Shown one piece after another: positions 12,901-23,610 of a stretch of DNA of 64,000 bases; positions within the stretch are counted from its first letter, which is position 1, and the number at the start of each line of letters is the position of its first letter. The notes beneath the pieces are model-generated. The model was not told the origin of the DNA, did not search any database, and was given only the letters and a program-made list of their open reading frames with translations. The stretch covers positions 16,450,363 through 16,514,362 of the forward strand of contig JABBOT010000002.1 of assembly GCA_016165875.1 (NCBI GenBank). The letters run 5' to 3'. The DNA comes from Acanthopleura granulata. Its lineage: Eukaryota > Mollusca > Polyplacophora > Chitonida > Chitonidae. The translations under genes were made by a program, and so were the position numbers.

Positions 12901-14673
12901 TGGCCTTACGCTGGTCAGTACACAGTTGATCACTGCAGCTAGGCTGTGTTTACCGATCGTTGACCTTACACTGGTCAGTACACAGTTGATCACTGCTGCT
13001 AGGCTGTGTTTACTGATCATTGGCCGTACGCTGGTTAGTACACAGTTGATCCCTGCACACTGCTGCTAGGTTGTGTTTACTGATCATTGGCCTTACGCTG
13101 GTCAGTACACAGTTGATCACTGCAGCTAGGCTGTGTGTACTGATCGTTGACCTTACACTGGTCAGTACACAGTTGATCACTGCAGCTAGGCTGTGTTTAC
13201 TGATCGTTGGCCGTACGCTGGTCAGTACACAGTTGATCACTGCGGCTAGGCTGTGTGTACTGATCGTTGACCTTACGCTGGTCAGTACACAGTTGATCCC
13301 TGCACACTGCTGCTAGACTGTGTTTACTGATCATTGGCCTTACGCTGGTCAGTACACAGTTGATCACTGCGGCTAGGCTGTGTTTACTGATCGTTGGCCG
13401 TACGCTGGTCAGTACACAGTTGATCACTGCGGCTAGGCTGTGTTTACTGATCGTTGACCTTACGCTGGTCAGTACACAGTTGATCACTGCGGCTAGGCTG
13501 TGTTTATTGATCGTTGGCCGTGCGCTGGTTAGTACACATGTCCACACTGCTGCCAAACTGTGTTTACTCCTCGTTGGCCACATGCTGGTTAGTACACATG
13601 TAAACGCTGCCAGTCTGGTGTTGACTCATCTTTGGCCACATGTTGGTAAGTACACATGTGAACACTGTTGCCAGTCTTGTGTTGACTCATCTTTGGCCAC
13701 ATGCTGGTTAATCCACATGTGATCACTGCTGCCAATCTTGTGTTGACTCATCTTTGGCCACATGTTGGTTAATCCACATGTGATCACTGCTGCCAATCTT
13801 GTGTTTACTCATCCTTGACCACAACTTGGCCAGTACACAAGTCCAATGTCTGTGTCTTATTCACGAACAACTGTGTACAAAGTTGCAGATTGTCTCTGAC
13901 ATACTTGTGAGACAGGTTGAATGTTTGTGTGAAGTCATGACACCACAACTGCTTTCACAGAGGATGGAATGAAAAGTAACTTTGTCATGAGAAGTTTTTG
14001 TGAGACTTGTGAGATTTTTGTCAACAGAAACATCCTGTTTTACAAGTATTCATTCCACCCATTCCATTTTCGTCGTTAAACAAGTATTTGGCGCCGTCTG
14101 ACATGAAATTTATAGTCTTTGTTTGCCTTTTTTCATGTAATGCCAAAGCTGTGGATGTAGAGTTAAGTTTCTACCTGCCTTTGTTCACAGAAATCCTATC
14201 ATGACCTGATGAAAAAGATCTTGGAAGTTTTTTCTCCAGGGAAATTTCTCATGACTATCTTTGCCAACCAGGTAAGTAACAGTGTACTAAGTCACCGCAG
14301 TCCCTGTATGTGAGAAAAATACCAGATACGTACAGTTTTGTGGATGATATATTTCTGCCTGTTTAAAGTAAAAATGCATGTGGTGTATGAATGAACTTAA
14401 AAGTAACTGTAGAATGGTGATTCTCAATATTCATTGGTTAAAGGGTTCATAAAAAGCAACACTAAAATGAATATTATTATGGTTTTGATGGGAAATGTAA
14501 AACTGAAATCTCGATGGGCTTTTCTGGGTTTACAGGAGTCCATTGCTAAGGATAGTCCCAAAGACTTTGAGAACATGACCTCTGTTAAGGGATACTTGAG
14601 GAATGACCATCAGCACTGCTTGTTCAAGAACTACAGTCTGACCTACACGCATTTCTCCCGCCCTGTCTTATAG
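1000..14673 (+). CDS. AMD1: S-adenosylmethionine decarboxylase proenzyme (12 coding exons)
   Basis: Cytosolic pyruvoyl enzyme that decarboxylates S-adenosylmethionine, supplying aminopropyl groups for spermidine and spermine. Exons: 1000-1115, 4413-4499, 4866-4992, 7192-7266, 7625-7652, 8262-8304, 9216-9270, 9454-9534, 10127-10219, 11631-11705, 14191-14271, 14536-14673; all phases agree and give 332 residues (human 334). Visible landmarks: [13 protein letters not shown] at residues 10-22; the self-cleavage site YVLSESSMF, with cleavage expected between Glu69 and Ser70, Ser70 becoming the pyruvoyl group; Cys84 in KTCG; Ser228 in CGYSMNG and His242, matching the processing residues; Asp173, Glu177 and Glu255, matching the putrescine-site acids of the human enzyme. 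The ATG at 1000 is chosen because homology begins just after it; an in-frame ATG at 841 would add a non-conserved extension. Intron 7 is AT-AC, the others GT-AG. It is head to head with CDK8. Confidence 0.97.
3472..3553. repeat. 41-bp tandem duplication in AMD1 intron 1
   Basis: A segment containing GACTGCACATCTAAGCCA and AGAAGAAGTGTCA occurs twice in direct succession with a few substitutions. The rest of intron 1 (1116-4412) shows no exon, RNA gene or other clear repeat apart from the SINE-like block near its 3' end. Confidence 0.7.
4180..4378 (+). repeat. SINE-like element in AMD1 intron 1
   Basis: The block ends in the tail shared by many repeats here: a GAAATATTCTTGAG motif, a variant of GGCGTAAACACC, then CAATCAAATAAATC. 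Its body (CTGCGACCTCAATGAGG and ATACGCTCAAATCC) differs from the commonest SINE of the window, so it is probably a second family with the same tail. It lies just before exon 2. Confidence 0.6.
5440..5910 (-). repeat. Diverged duplicated repeat with a tRNA-type box B
   Basis: Two related stretches (about 5480-5590 and 5785-5910) share GTGATAAAATTGAAA, ACTGGATTT and GCAGCTTT segments, suggesting an old duplication. On the minus strand the first copy contains GGTTCAAATCC (5516-5526), a good pol III box B, so a tRNA-derived SINE is likely. A 173-codon open frame crosses part of this block on the minus strand but resembles nothing and lacks splice support, so it is not called as a gene. Confidence 0.35.
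7818..7945 (+). repeat. SINE 3' fragment in AMD1 intron 5
   Basis: A 5'-truncated copy of the main SINE family. It contains the body motifs GTGGATGGTCGTGGGTTTCC and TCCCACCACAATGCTGGCTG and ends with GAAATATCCTTGAAG and CACCAATCAAATAAATAAAT. It has no tRNA-like head. Confidence 0.8.
8385..8530 (+). repeat. SINE 3' fragment in AMD1 intron 6
   Basis: A second 5'-truncated copy of the main SINE, with CCTGCAGATGGTCTTGGGTT, TCCTCCCACCATAATGCT and the tail GAAATATTCTTGAGTACAG, ending in CTCAAATAAATAAATA. It starts 81 bp after exon 6. Confidence 0.8.
9060..9186 (+). repeat. Diverged SINE 3' fragment of a second family
   Basis: It contains GGCAAAGGTTGTGGGGTTTA and a CATTCAAATTACCTCC block, followed by a degraded tail (GTTCTTAAGGTCAGCGTTAA, then ATAAATGAATAAATA). 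The same body recurs near 42290, which supports a distinct SINE family sharing the tail of the main family. It lies just upstream of AMD1 exon 7. Confidence 0.5.
9271..9453 (+). other. AT-AC, U12-type (minor spliceosome) intron 7 of AMD1
   Basis: Exon 7 ends at 9270 (ACTTTAGAA) and the intron begins with ATATCCTTT, the textbook 5' splice site of AT-AC U12 introns. TCCTTAAC at 9437-9444 matches the U12 branch-site consensus, and the intron ends TAC at 9453, so the branch adenosine is about 10 bases from the 3' end. Splicing there joins Glu177 to LLM and reproduces the length and frame of human AMD1 (TLE-ILM). No GT donor keeps the frame. The intron is 183 bp, phase 0, and directly follows the codon of an acid equivalent to a putrescine-site residue of the human enzyme. 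Confidence 0.9.
10586..10722 (-). other. Possible nested antisense exon in AMD1 intron 9
   Basis: On the minus strand a 137-bp stretch lies between an acceptor (CCATTGTGCAG) and a donor (GAT followed by GTGAGT), and one frame reads through all 45 codons, including [20 protein letters not shown]. The surrounding block (10490-10880) is clearly richer in GC and CpG than the rest of the intron. I do not recognise the protein, and no partner exon was found, so this could be a gene fragment, an old repeat or chance. Confidence 0.2.
11104..11335 (+). repeat. SINE copy in AMD1 intron 9
   Basis: A nearly full-length but diverged main-family SINE. The head has GGGAGCTTCTGTGGCTGAAG, the middle has CCCAGGAGCCTCCCACCAAT and a box B-like GTGAGTTCAAGTCCAGCTC, and the tail reads CATTCTTGAGTATGGTGTGA then AATCAGATAAATCAATGAAT. 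An internal part of the body is deleted relative to the copy at 23342. Confidence 0.8.
12170..13850. repeat. 60-bp minisatellite in AMD1 intron 10
   Basis: More than 20 tandem units of about 60 bp, each with ACGCTGGTCAGTACACAG, TTGATCACTG, GGCTAGGCTGTG and TACTGATCNTTG. A longer variant with an extra CACTGCTG-like insert (GATCCCTGCACACTGCTGCT) recurs near 12250, 12495, 12682, 13050 and 13300, giving a higher-order pattern. From about 13510 the units become degenerate and change to a CACATGTGATCACTGCTGCC type. Each standard unit carries an inverted repeat, GGTCAGTACACAG against CTGTGTGTACTGATC. Because 60 is a multiple of three, long spurious open frames run through the array on both strands. 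Confidence 0.97.
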
Positions 14674-15249
14674 GGGTGTGACACAGCAGGCGGCCAGCAT
14701 GTCAGTGTTGTAGCTAAGGCCTGTTGCTTCATGCCTGTAGCCTCCTGTTGTAGTCCCAGCCAAGCAAAGCCTTTGATCAGTCTAACATTTACCTCGCCAA
14801 CTGCCAAAATCAGTATTTCATCCGACTATGTTTTCTACTGGAAATCGCATAAACAAAAACGGCAACACAGAATCAAATCTTCCAAGAACACAAGTCATAA
14901 ACCTAGATAGCAGCAACAAAAGTCAAATTGTATTGATTAAAATTTGTCAAATTCAGACAATTAAATTATGATAATTGTTTATATTGTGGTATGTGTAAAT
15001 GTGATTTGATTTGTTAAAATTGTCTTCATGCGAAATGCAGCTACTGTACATGTATATCCAGACATTTTTCCACGAAGCAGATGATTGCAATTACCATGGC
15101 AGCATCTGACTTTCACATGTGTGGCCATGATAGTCATGATCAACTTAGCCTAGTCTTGGTTCTATGAAACACTGACCGTCATGTGATGATTCAGCAATTT
15201 ATTGTCAGTACTGCCAAACTTGAATTCACATTGATAACGTGAAGAATGC
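14674..15249 (+). other. Probable AMD1 3' untranslated region
   Basis: This AT-rich, gene-free stretch follows the AMD1 stop codon. An ATTAAA hexamer is at 14936-14941, and an AATAAA at 15339-15344 lies just inside the adjacent MITE, so either could be used for polyadenylation. No coding signal is visible. Confidence 0.5.
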
Positions 15250-15477
15250 CACTGGCTGAATTCTTCAGCTTTTTCACATGATTGTAAGTTGTTTATTCAG
15301 TCAGGTATATTCTGACGGCATTATTGTGTGTAGACCGAAATAAATTCAACTTTTTGTAAAGCTCTGAAAATCCAAATAGAACAAACCAACCAATGCAGTT
15401 TTGTCTCTAAAATCAAAATAAAAAAGATAAATCACACTGACAGTCTCTTTCCTATGTGAGGTATTTGGGGTATATGT
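15250..15477 (+). mobile_element. MITE, short form of family A
   Basis: Diverged copy of a repeat also found at 40652, 51991 and 59617. Shared features are the start (TGAATTCTTCAGCTTTTTCA), a TATTCTGACGGCATTATTG block, and the GTTTTGTCTCTAAAATCAAA block. In the better preserved copies the ends form a terminal inverted repeat beginning CACYSTAATTC. The copy supplies an AATAAA at 15339-15344. Confidence 0.7.
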
Positions 15478-15579
15478 ACCTGGATGAGGGGTGATAGTTT
15501 CCACCATCCATAAACCTCACATGAGATACGTGTGTAAATTTTCTTTTTTGCAAAGTAATATCAGTGAAGTACATATTTG

Positions 15580-15840
15580 TGATGACACAGGAGCCTCTCA
15601 CCAATGGGATCGCTGTCAGTTTCAAGACCAGATCCTGTCGGCTTCCTCTCCAGTCGTACCTGAGAAGGTCTGTCAACAACCTGCGGATGGCCGTGGGTTT
15701 CCCCCGGGCTCTGCCCAGATTCCTCCCACAAGTTTTCATAACACGGCCTTGCCTGGTTTCATATTGCTGTCATATACGCAAAATATTCTTGAGTATGGCG
15801 TAAAAAACCCTAATCATACATATCAATAAATAAATAAATA
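15580..15840 (+). repeat. SINE copy, lacking the head
   Basis: Main-family SINE beginning inside the tRNA-like region (ACAGGAGCCTCTCACCAATG), with the body GCGGATGGCCGTGGGTTTCC and tail AATATTCTTGAGTATGGCGT, then a long (AAAT)n-like end. A short insertion separates the body from the tail. Confidence 0.85.
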
Positions 15841-17750
15841 AGTACATAGTTCTGTAAGAAATTTGTTCTAAATTCTCCAGGTGGAGTAACGTTCACGCAG
15901 TCAATTGTTCCCCTTTGCCTTACTACAGAAGGACCCTTGATCGATATGGACAACGCATGTAGATCGACCAATTACATATTGGCCTTAACTATATCATCCA
16001 ATGAAATTTCTGAGCGCAACTATCCATTTAAATCTCCTTTGCGAGTCTGTGGTGCAAATTTACGAGACTACTCGACTTGGCCATAACATTTCCTTCTCTG
16101 TGACATTTTGGTGGTGGAAATGTTCTGAACTCAAATTACCCACAAAAGTTACCATTACTAACTCTGAAGTCATGGAAGACATGAATGACCTCTGACAAAA
16201 TAAGGAAGTGTACAGAAAGCAGATACCACAGAAAGCATTAACAACAATACGAATATGTGTAGATATAATACCTTTATTACATTAGCACATATATGTACAC
16301 GTATTAGGAAGGCTTTCAACACTTGAAAGAGGGTAAAGAAGTTTTCTATGAATGTTGGTTTTCATAAATCTAGAACTGGGCAAAGGGATATCCTTTACAT
16401 TTAAGCTAGCGACACTTTGTGTCTATGGCGTTTGCACATATTTTGGCTTGCCTGTAATTTGTCTGTAATTTGTCTGGCATTTGCTTTTGCCAAGCTCTGA
16501 TTTTGACAGATTGATATGTGACATACAAAAATCTGGGGAGAGCATGGCCAATCACAGTTGTCAAATGTAAATTTTGGAATCTGTAGCCCATCATCAGAAA
16601 TTCATCGACCATCTCTCACTAAAGGTGAAAGTCATTAATCAGTGCTCAGATAAAGGCATTTGGACATCCTGTTATACAAGAATGTAATCAGGTGACCTTC
16701 ATTTTTATTTCATATCCTTTGACTTTATTTTGGTGATTATAATTTAACTAAGCCTATAGGCACTGAAATGTATTCTATGATGAATGCTCAGGCTTCTGGC
16801 GTGTAGATAATCATGTTGCTTGGCCTTTGTTTATGATCAAGGCACGGAAGTGAATCTATCATAATTTCACACTTTTAGCCATCAGCTGTTGGTTGTGCAA
16901 GATGGGAGGTTTGAGAATCGCTTTATGAGGAAAGCAAACACTAATTAGCGATGAACATTCTGACTGTTGCCTGCAGGCTGGGGCTTTCATCCGTATTGGA
17001 CTAAGTGACGACAACTCTTTGGTTCTGTATTCATGGGGACCAACATTACAAACAAGAAACACAAAATTATTTCCATGAAAGAAAGTTTTAAAAAACTTTT
17101 TTTTTCCAGTGAGATAAAGTCTGTGTATAATTAACTGATATACCATAGCTTACATAGTCTAACCCTTTAACATTTTAAGCATTTTAAGTCTACCCTAAGA
17201 AAGAGGCCGGGAAAAATTTCAGTGATATCCAGCCAGCATATAGCTTCTACTTTTTATACAAACTATGTTTCAGGTGAGGCATTTTAGCCTATACACGATG
17301 CAGTAACAGATTCCTGAGACATGTGGTCGGACACTTTCAACCCCATTTGAATTGTTAGGAACACCCCATTTCACCTCAAGTGACCCAAATAAACCTCATA
17401 AAAATAATGCAATAAGATATGCTGAGTATTGAAAATTTTCTCTTGGCATTCCCTACATAATGTTGAAGTAACTGCGAAATGTGACACATTTGACATTGTT
17501 GAATTTGCGTTATTACTGACTTGTGACTTCTGACGCGTTTAAAACAGATTTAAACACTTAACTTACTTTTAGATCTGTATTGTTTATGACAGGTACACAT
17601 GGGTGTGGATGTGTATCATTCTACAATATGGCATCTTCCTTCTAATTCCTTGAAAAATGATTAAAAGCTGGTGTTAGCTCCAGTCCGTCGATCTGAGATC
17701 GAGCCTGGGTATTGGGCAAAACCACAATAAGTATTGATCCAAATCCTCTC
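15841..17750. other. Non-coding stretch, nothing recognised
   Basis: AT-rich DNA between the SINE at 15580 and the minisatellite at 17755. Short open frames are present on both strands, but none has a recognisable product or splice-site support. Confidence 0.4.
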
Positions 17751-17754
17751 CTGT

Positions 17755-18566
17755 TCACACACATCCATGTAGCTCTACTGGACTTCACAGGCTATGTCCC
17801 TCACCGTCATGTAGCTCTGTATTGGGCTCCACAGGCTATGTGTCACACACCTTCATCTACTAGAAATCACAAGCTATCTGTTGTAGACCTCCATGTAGCT
17901 CTGTGTCTATACTAGGCTTCACAGGCTATCTATCACACACCTTCATGTGGCTCTACTGTACTTCACAGGGTGTATATCACACACCATGTAGCTCCACTAG
18001 ACATCAAAGGCTACATATATATGTCACACACATCCATGTAGCTCAACTGGACTTCACGGGCTATGTCATTCACCATCATGTAACTCTATGGTAGGCTCCA
18101 CAAGGTATGTGTCACACACCTTCATCTGGCTCTACTCGACCTCACAGACTATCTGTCATACAACTTCATGTGGCTCTACTAGAAATCACAAGCTATCTGT
18201 TGCACACTTCCATGTAGCTCTGTGGCTTCACTAAGAATTCACAGGCTATCTGTCACACACCTTCATGTATCTGTAGCTCTACTAGACTAGCTCAGTCACA
18301 CAACTTCATGTAGCTGTACTAGACTTCACAGGTTACCTGTCACACACCTCCATGTGGCTCTGCTAGACTTCACAAGCTGTATGTCACACACCATGTGGCT
18401 CTATACTAGTCTTCATGGGTATCTCTCTCACACCTTCTTGTAGCTGTCTACTACACTTCACAGGTTATCTGTCACACACCTTCATGTTGCTCTGCTAGAC
18501 TTCACAAGCTGTATGTCACACACCATGTAGCTCTGTTAAACGTCACAGACTATTTGTGACATGCCT
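17755..18566. repeat. Degenerate ~45-bp minisatellite
   Basis: About 18 imperfect tandem units, each combining CTTCACAGGCTAT, CTGTCACACACCTTCATGT and GGCTCTACTAGA-like segments. The copies differ from one another by substitutions and small indels, so the array is older than the one at 12170. It lies in intergenic DNA downstream of AMD1. Confidence 0.9.
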
Positions 18567-18587
18567 TCAAAGTGAGTAGACCACCTT

Positions 18588-18875
18588 CGTGGCGCAGTGA
18601 TTATAGTGTCCGCCTCGGGGCCTTGGATCCAGGTTCAAGCATTTAGAGGTTAGAGCAAGGAAACAGGATTGTTTGGCAAGGTGTCAGTATAATGTGACTG
18701 AATGGGGTATCATGTCTGGTGTCTTTCACATGATGTTCCAGTGCCAGCAGTACTTTGCCGACATTGGCTCAAGAGCACAACACACGCTATATGCACACAC
18801 TAGAAAGACACCTTGTGTCGTATGACTGAAACATTTAAAGTACGACATTAAACCCCAAGCACGAACTCACTCAAA
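18588..18875 (+). repeat. tRNA-derived SINE of a third family
   Basis: It starts with a tRNA-like head (CGTGGCGCAGTGATTATAGT with box A, then GGATCCAGGTTCAAGC with box B), followed by a body with GGGGTATCATGTCTGGTGTC and an end reading TACGACATTAAACCCCAAGC and AACTCACTCA. This tail differs from the TTCTTGAG/CAATCAAATAAA tail of the other SINEs in the window. Confidence 0.8.
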
Positions 18876-21800
18876 GAAACTGAGTTTCTTCATAGTGATT
18901 TCTCACTTGACTATAAAATGAATTCTAGGCCAAGTGGGTATCACTCAGTAAGCTTGACGTGGCACCATTTTAGCTTTACATTAGTTTTACAGAACATTTC
19001 TTTGTGCAAATATTTCATGTTCAGTATGAAATTCCTCTTGCAATATACAATCAATCAATCACAGTTTGCTGCAATCTGTGAAACTACCTAAATAAGCTTT
19101 TCGAATCGGCTTCCATTCTCTCAGAGCTTAATGAATGCATTACTCAATCTGGATGGAGTTTTATTGAATAAAAGTTACTGGGAATGTAAAGTTCGGTGAA
19201 AGGGGCCCCAGAGCTTTAAATACAGGAATCATCACCATTGATGACTGGGCAGCCATCCTCTGGCAGCCACACTTGATCCAGATTTATTTATTTCATTGAT
19301 GTTTACTGCAATACTCGAAAATATTCACTTACGCGATGGCGGACAGCGTTGTGGGTGGAGAAAACTGTGCTCACTTGATGTGATTCATACAGCAGGCCTA
19401 CTTGTACAAAGGCTTAACCGTATGTCAGCATGTGAACCGTACCTGTAGCGATGCGATATTAGTAATCACTGGGAACAGCATGTCCTATTTTAATGTGACT
19501 TGTCACATACAAGAAGTTCGTATTGGGTTTTGTATGGTACATGTGAGTGCTGCTGAAAGAAGTGAAATAAAGTAACTCACGGTAGTTGTTCATAGGATAA
19601 AGATTTTTATTCAGTAAAATTTGTAAATGTTAAATACTGGTTAGCTCAGATCACCTTTGCTATAAACTCAAAGGAAGCAGAACCATTTCCAAAATAGGAG
19701 GTTCTAAATCTCAAATCAGGCGTGGGTTCAATGATTCATCAAACAAATTTGGCTGCTCTTGAAAAGAGTGCTGGGCGAAAAGTGCCTTACCACACATTGG
19801 GCATTTCAGGGACCCCTGAAACTCCAAAGTGATATGGACTTCTGAATTACTTTGGAGTCGATCTTAAAGGGAATCTTCACCAATAAAGTCATCGTCAAGA
19901 TATGCAATGGTTTAAAATATTTTTTCAGACATCAAACATGTACTAGTACCGTAACATATTATACACAAAAACATGTAAGCTCTGAAATGGACTTAACTAG
20001 ACCTACGAAAGCTACAATATAAACCAGACGTTACTTTTTGTCACAACAAGTACATAGAAACACATCACTATGGGGTTTACAGGGATAACTTTTGCATAGT
20101 TGGACATTATACATACCAATGAATATTTGTTATCTCAACTGTAGCAACACAACACCTATTGGTACAATTGTAGTCAGACTTTGTGGGCTTGTAGCTCAAT
20201 GATATCACAGCTTAAACAAACAATCTACATTGAATTTAGGCATACGTACATGGATATGTGCTATGTAATGGAGCAATGGCTTCAAATAATGATTTTTGAG
20301 CAACCTGTAACCAAAGAAAAAAAAATAACACATGATAGATGAATACACGTGTAGGTTCTTTCAAATAAATGTGAGGAAACCTCTTTGCATGGTATCAAGT
20401 AGTGCTTGAAACCATGCAACAGGTTTCACTCTGAACACAAACAGGAATATGATTTAGGAATGCTGCTTAGAAGGAATGAAACCTTTTCGTTCCGTAGTGA
20501 GGTAAGCCCATGTCAAGAACATCAGATGTCCTCAAATTGCTTTTTAGATACAAGCGTGATTGTAGGGGCATCAACAGCAAACCAGAACAGAACTCCATTT
20601 GGCAGTAAACCCTAGCATGGAATTTGTCAGGACACCTGCATACATGTCTGGACATATCTTACAAAACAGCTTCATTTTGAGAACGATTTAGTGCCCTTTA
20701 ATCCATCAAGCTCTATTTTCTTACAGTCCACAGCTCCAAGGCCTACTCCACAGTCATTTCTGACTTCAAATGATATATGATTTTGAGATTTTCATTAAAA
20801 TTTTCAATGCCTCGTCAATATGTTTTCTTAAGAAAAATGTTTCCAAATTTAAATTTTGAGTACCAAATACGGGGCATGGTGACATTTTATATTTTGACTC
20901 GCGTCAGAATTGGCTTAAAGGAACTGGCCCTAGAGCATATAACAATTATCAATACCTGGCATCCTATGATACATAGCATGACAACCAATGATTTCATCAC
21001 ATGATCAGTAAAGCCTGCTAAATTTGGAACCCATGCGTGCATTTTCTCTTGCTGAACATGTGAAAAGTTTTGTTCCAAAAAGTGAAAAAAAAACAAAAAA
21101 AAAACACCTTTCCATTACATTTATGTTCAGGATGGACTCAAAGCCTAACCTGAACTCTTACTACATGCACATGCATAAGAAAACAAACAATATTTCATCT
21201 GCTAATTGGGGATCTCTGGCAACAAATCAGACAAAATACAGTATTTACAAATCGTTAAGTAATTGTTGTTAAATGCCATACTCTAGAATGTTTTACCTGT
21301 AAAACAACAGACAGCTTCACAGACTGAGGAAGCTAAGCAGTTTACGAAGATCTGTACATGTATCATAGAAAGAACCTTGTAATGTCACCTTTATAAAGGC
21401 TTCTTTGCATATGATTTTGACTTGCATAAGTAAAATGTTTAACTTACATCTTATGGAACCAATTGGAATTATATGTCATTAGCAATATTCACATAAACAG
21501 ATATATCTGTTTTCACATATTTGAGGGAGCCAAACACAAAATTCAAATAATTTAAAGATACATGTAAGACATTCACGATTGGCACAATGGGATATTCTCA
21601 TAAACCGAATATTCACGGTAAAAGGGCCACACATATCAGAAATTGCGCCAAAATCTACAAATGAAACTGCAATGTAACTGCTCCCTCGGTGAAAACAGAG
21701 TAAGTACAGATCTCCTCCTGCTAGCCGTCATGGCTGATCTCAGTGCATGTTTGTTGATAGACTCTGCTGATCGCAGAGTGGCTAATGCTGTCCCCAGATT

Positions 21801-22279
21801 CCACGCGCTGACATATTTAGGGACCATCACAACAATAACCAGACAAATGTAGGGCAAAAAAATAATAAAAAAAAATGTCAAATTAACGTCTGTTTAATAC
21901 ATCTTGAAATCATTTCAACATATCTGGAAATCATTTCTACCTATCTGAAATGTTTCATTAGTGATATGTGTAGTATAAAATTTATTTTAGATATCTAAAG
22001 GTGCATTTCAGATAGCTGAAAAGGGTTTCCAGATCTGTCGAAATCAATTGAAGATATCTGAAGTTAATTCAAGATTTGTTAGATAACTGCCCTAAGCCCC
22101 AAATGGCTTGCCCCAGGTGCATGTACCATGAAATTTATTCCCAAGTTCCATTTATTGCGTTTTAATTAACACCACGAGGCTGATATTAAAACTTAAGCAT
22201 GGGATATTTTCACAAACTTTTGAACAGCTGGTAGGAGACATGGCAAATCATTCAAGGATAAAATGCACTGTAGTTAGCA
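18876..22279. other. Intergenic DNA without recognised genes
   Basis: No coding exon could be supported on either strand. At 21890-22110 there is a cluster of short AGATATCT/ATATCTGAAA motifs in both orientations, suggesting a diverged palindromic repeat. A strong consensus donor (CAGAGTAAGT) lies near 21700 on the plus strand, without a convincing exon before it. Confidence 0.4.
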
Positions 22280-23310
22280 CCCAGTACAGAGCACCAGAGC
22301 TTTTTGGACTAATGGTCGAAGAAAAATTAAGGTAACTTTTCCTTCAAAAAGCAACTCCTTATACAGTTTTTGTCTGATTCAACGAAACTTGGGGCTAGTG
22401 TAGACTACATCAAGATACATAATTTGTAGTATCGATTTTCCATTTCAATGATCGATTGTTCCTCTGTCTCTGCTTATAAAGAATCTGTTAACATTTTCAA
22501 AGTCCTACTCCTCCTACAGTTTTTGTCCAATTTCAACAAAACCTGGGGTCAAGTGTCAACTACACCAAGATAAATAAGTTACAGCATCGATTTTTCATTT
22601 CGTTGATTGGTTGTCTTACAGAATGTGTTAACGTTTCCAAAACGCTACCCCTCATACCTTTTGTCTGGTTTCAACGAGACTTGGGTCAAGTGTGAACTAC
22701 ATCAAGATACTTACTTCATAGTATCGATTTTCCATTTCGATGATCAATTTGCCGTCTGTCTGTCTGCTCATCCACCAGAGTAACACTTATTTCAGAACGT
22801 TACAACTCCTAGTTTTTCATAATTTCAACGAAACGTGTTTTAAGTGTAGACAATATCAAGATGCATAATTCGTAGTATCAACTTTCCATTTTTAGTGGTG
22901 ATTGGTTGTATATTTGTCTGTCTGTCTCTTTATCCACCAAGTTAACATTTCTTTCAAAATGCTCCTACCCATACTGTTTTTGCCCAGTTTCAATAAAACT
23001 TGGTTAAAGTGTAGACCATATCAAGAAACTTAATTCATAGTATCAATTTTTAATTCCAGTGATCAGTCATCCGTCTGTCTGTGTGTTCATCCAGTATATG
23101 TTGACATATTTTTCAAAACACTGCATCTTCTCTTACAGGGTTCGTCTGATTTCAGTGAAAATTGAGTTAAGCGTAGACTACATCATGATACATAAATTGT
23201 GGTATCGATTTTTTTATTTCCATGACGGTTGTCAATCTGTCTGTCTGTTTATGCAGCATATGTCAACATTCCTTCCAAAATGCTACTAATTACTGTTACA
23301 GTCGGCTCAT
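22280..23310 (+). repeat. ~150-bp tandem array, left copy
   Basis: Six to seven tandem units with core starts near 22361, 22516, 22658, 22813, 22973, 23134 and 23293, spaced 142-161 bp. Each has CAGTTTTTGTCTGATTTCAA, AAACTTGGGTCAAGTGTAGA, CATCAAGATACATAATTC and a CCGTCTGTCTGTCTG stretch. The same unit occurs in inverted orientation at 27540-28235, on the other side of the glycosyltransferase gene. Confidence 0.92.
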
Positions 23311-23341
23311 TGACAAATTTTGTCCCAACTAGAAGAGCTAC

Positions 23342-23610
23342 TGGGAGCATCCGTGGCTCAGTTGGTTAGCACACTAGCTCAGCGCAATGACCTAGAAGCA
23401 TTCCACCCATACGGTGGCTGTGAGTTCAAGTCCAGCTCTTGCTGGCTTAATCTGTGGCCATACGTGGGAAGGTCTGCCCGCAACCTGCGGATGGTCGTGG
23501 CTTTCCCTCGGGCTGTGCCCGGTTTCTTCCCAACATAACGCTGGCCGCAATCGTATAAGTGACATATTCTTGAGTACGGCGTAAAACATCAATCAAATAA
23601 ATATATGAAC
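23342..23610 (+). repeat. Full-length tRNA-derived SINE (reference copy)
   Basis: The best preserved copy of the main family. The tRNA-like head has GGAGCATCCGTGGCTCAGTT followed by GGTTAGC (box A) and GTGAGTTCAAGTCCAGC (box B). Then come a central body with CGGATGGTCGTGGCTTTCCC, the CATAACGCTGGCCGCAATCG block, and the tail ATATTCTTGAGTACGGCGTA, AAACATCAATCAAATAAATA. Other copies were recognised from these motifs. Confidence 0.92.

Noticed and set aside
12212..13722. Long repetitive open frames on both strands of the 12-13.8 kb region, suggesting a repeat protein
   Set aside because: They are a by-product of a 60-bp (20-codon) minisatellite inside an AMD1 intron. Several frames are open at once and are broken by the longer unit variants.
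21636..21881. Minus-strand frame of 81 codons, and a strong plus-strand donor near 21700
   Set aside because: The residues look random, no acceptor or partner exon was found, and the donor alone is not evidence of a gene.
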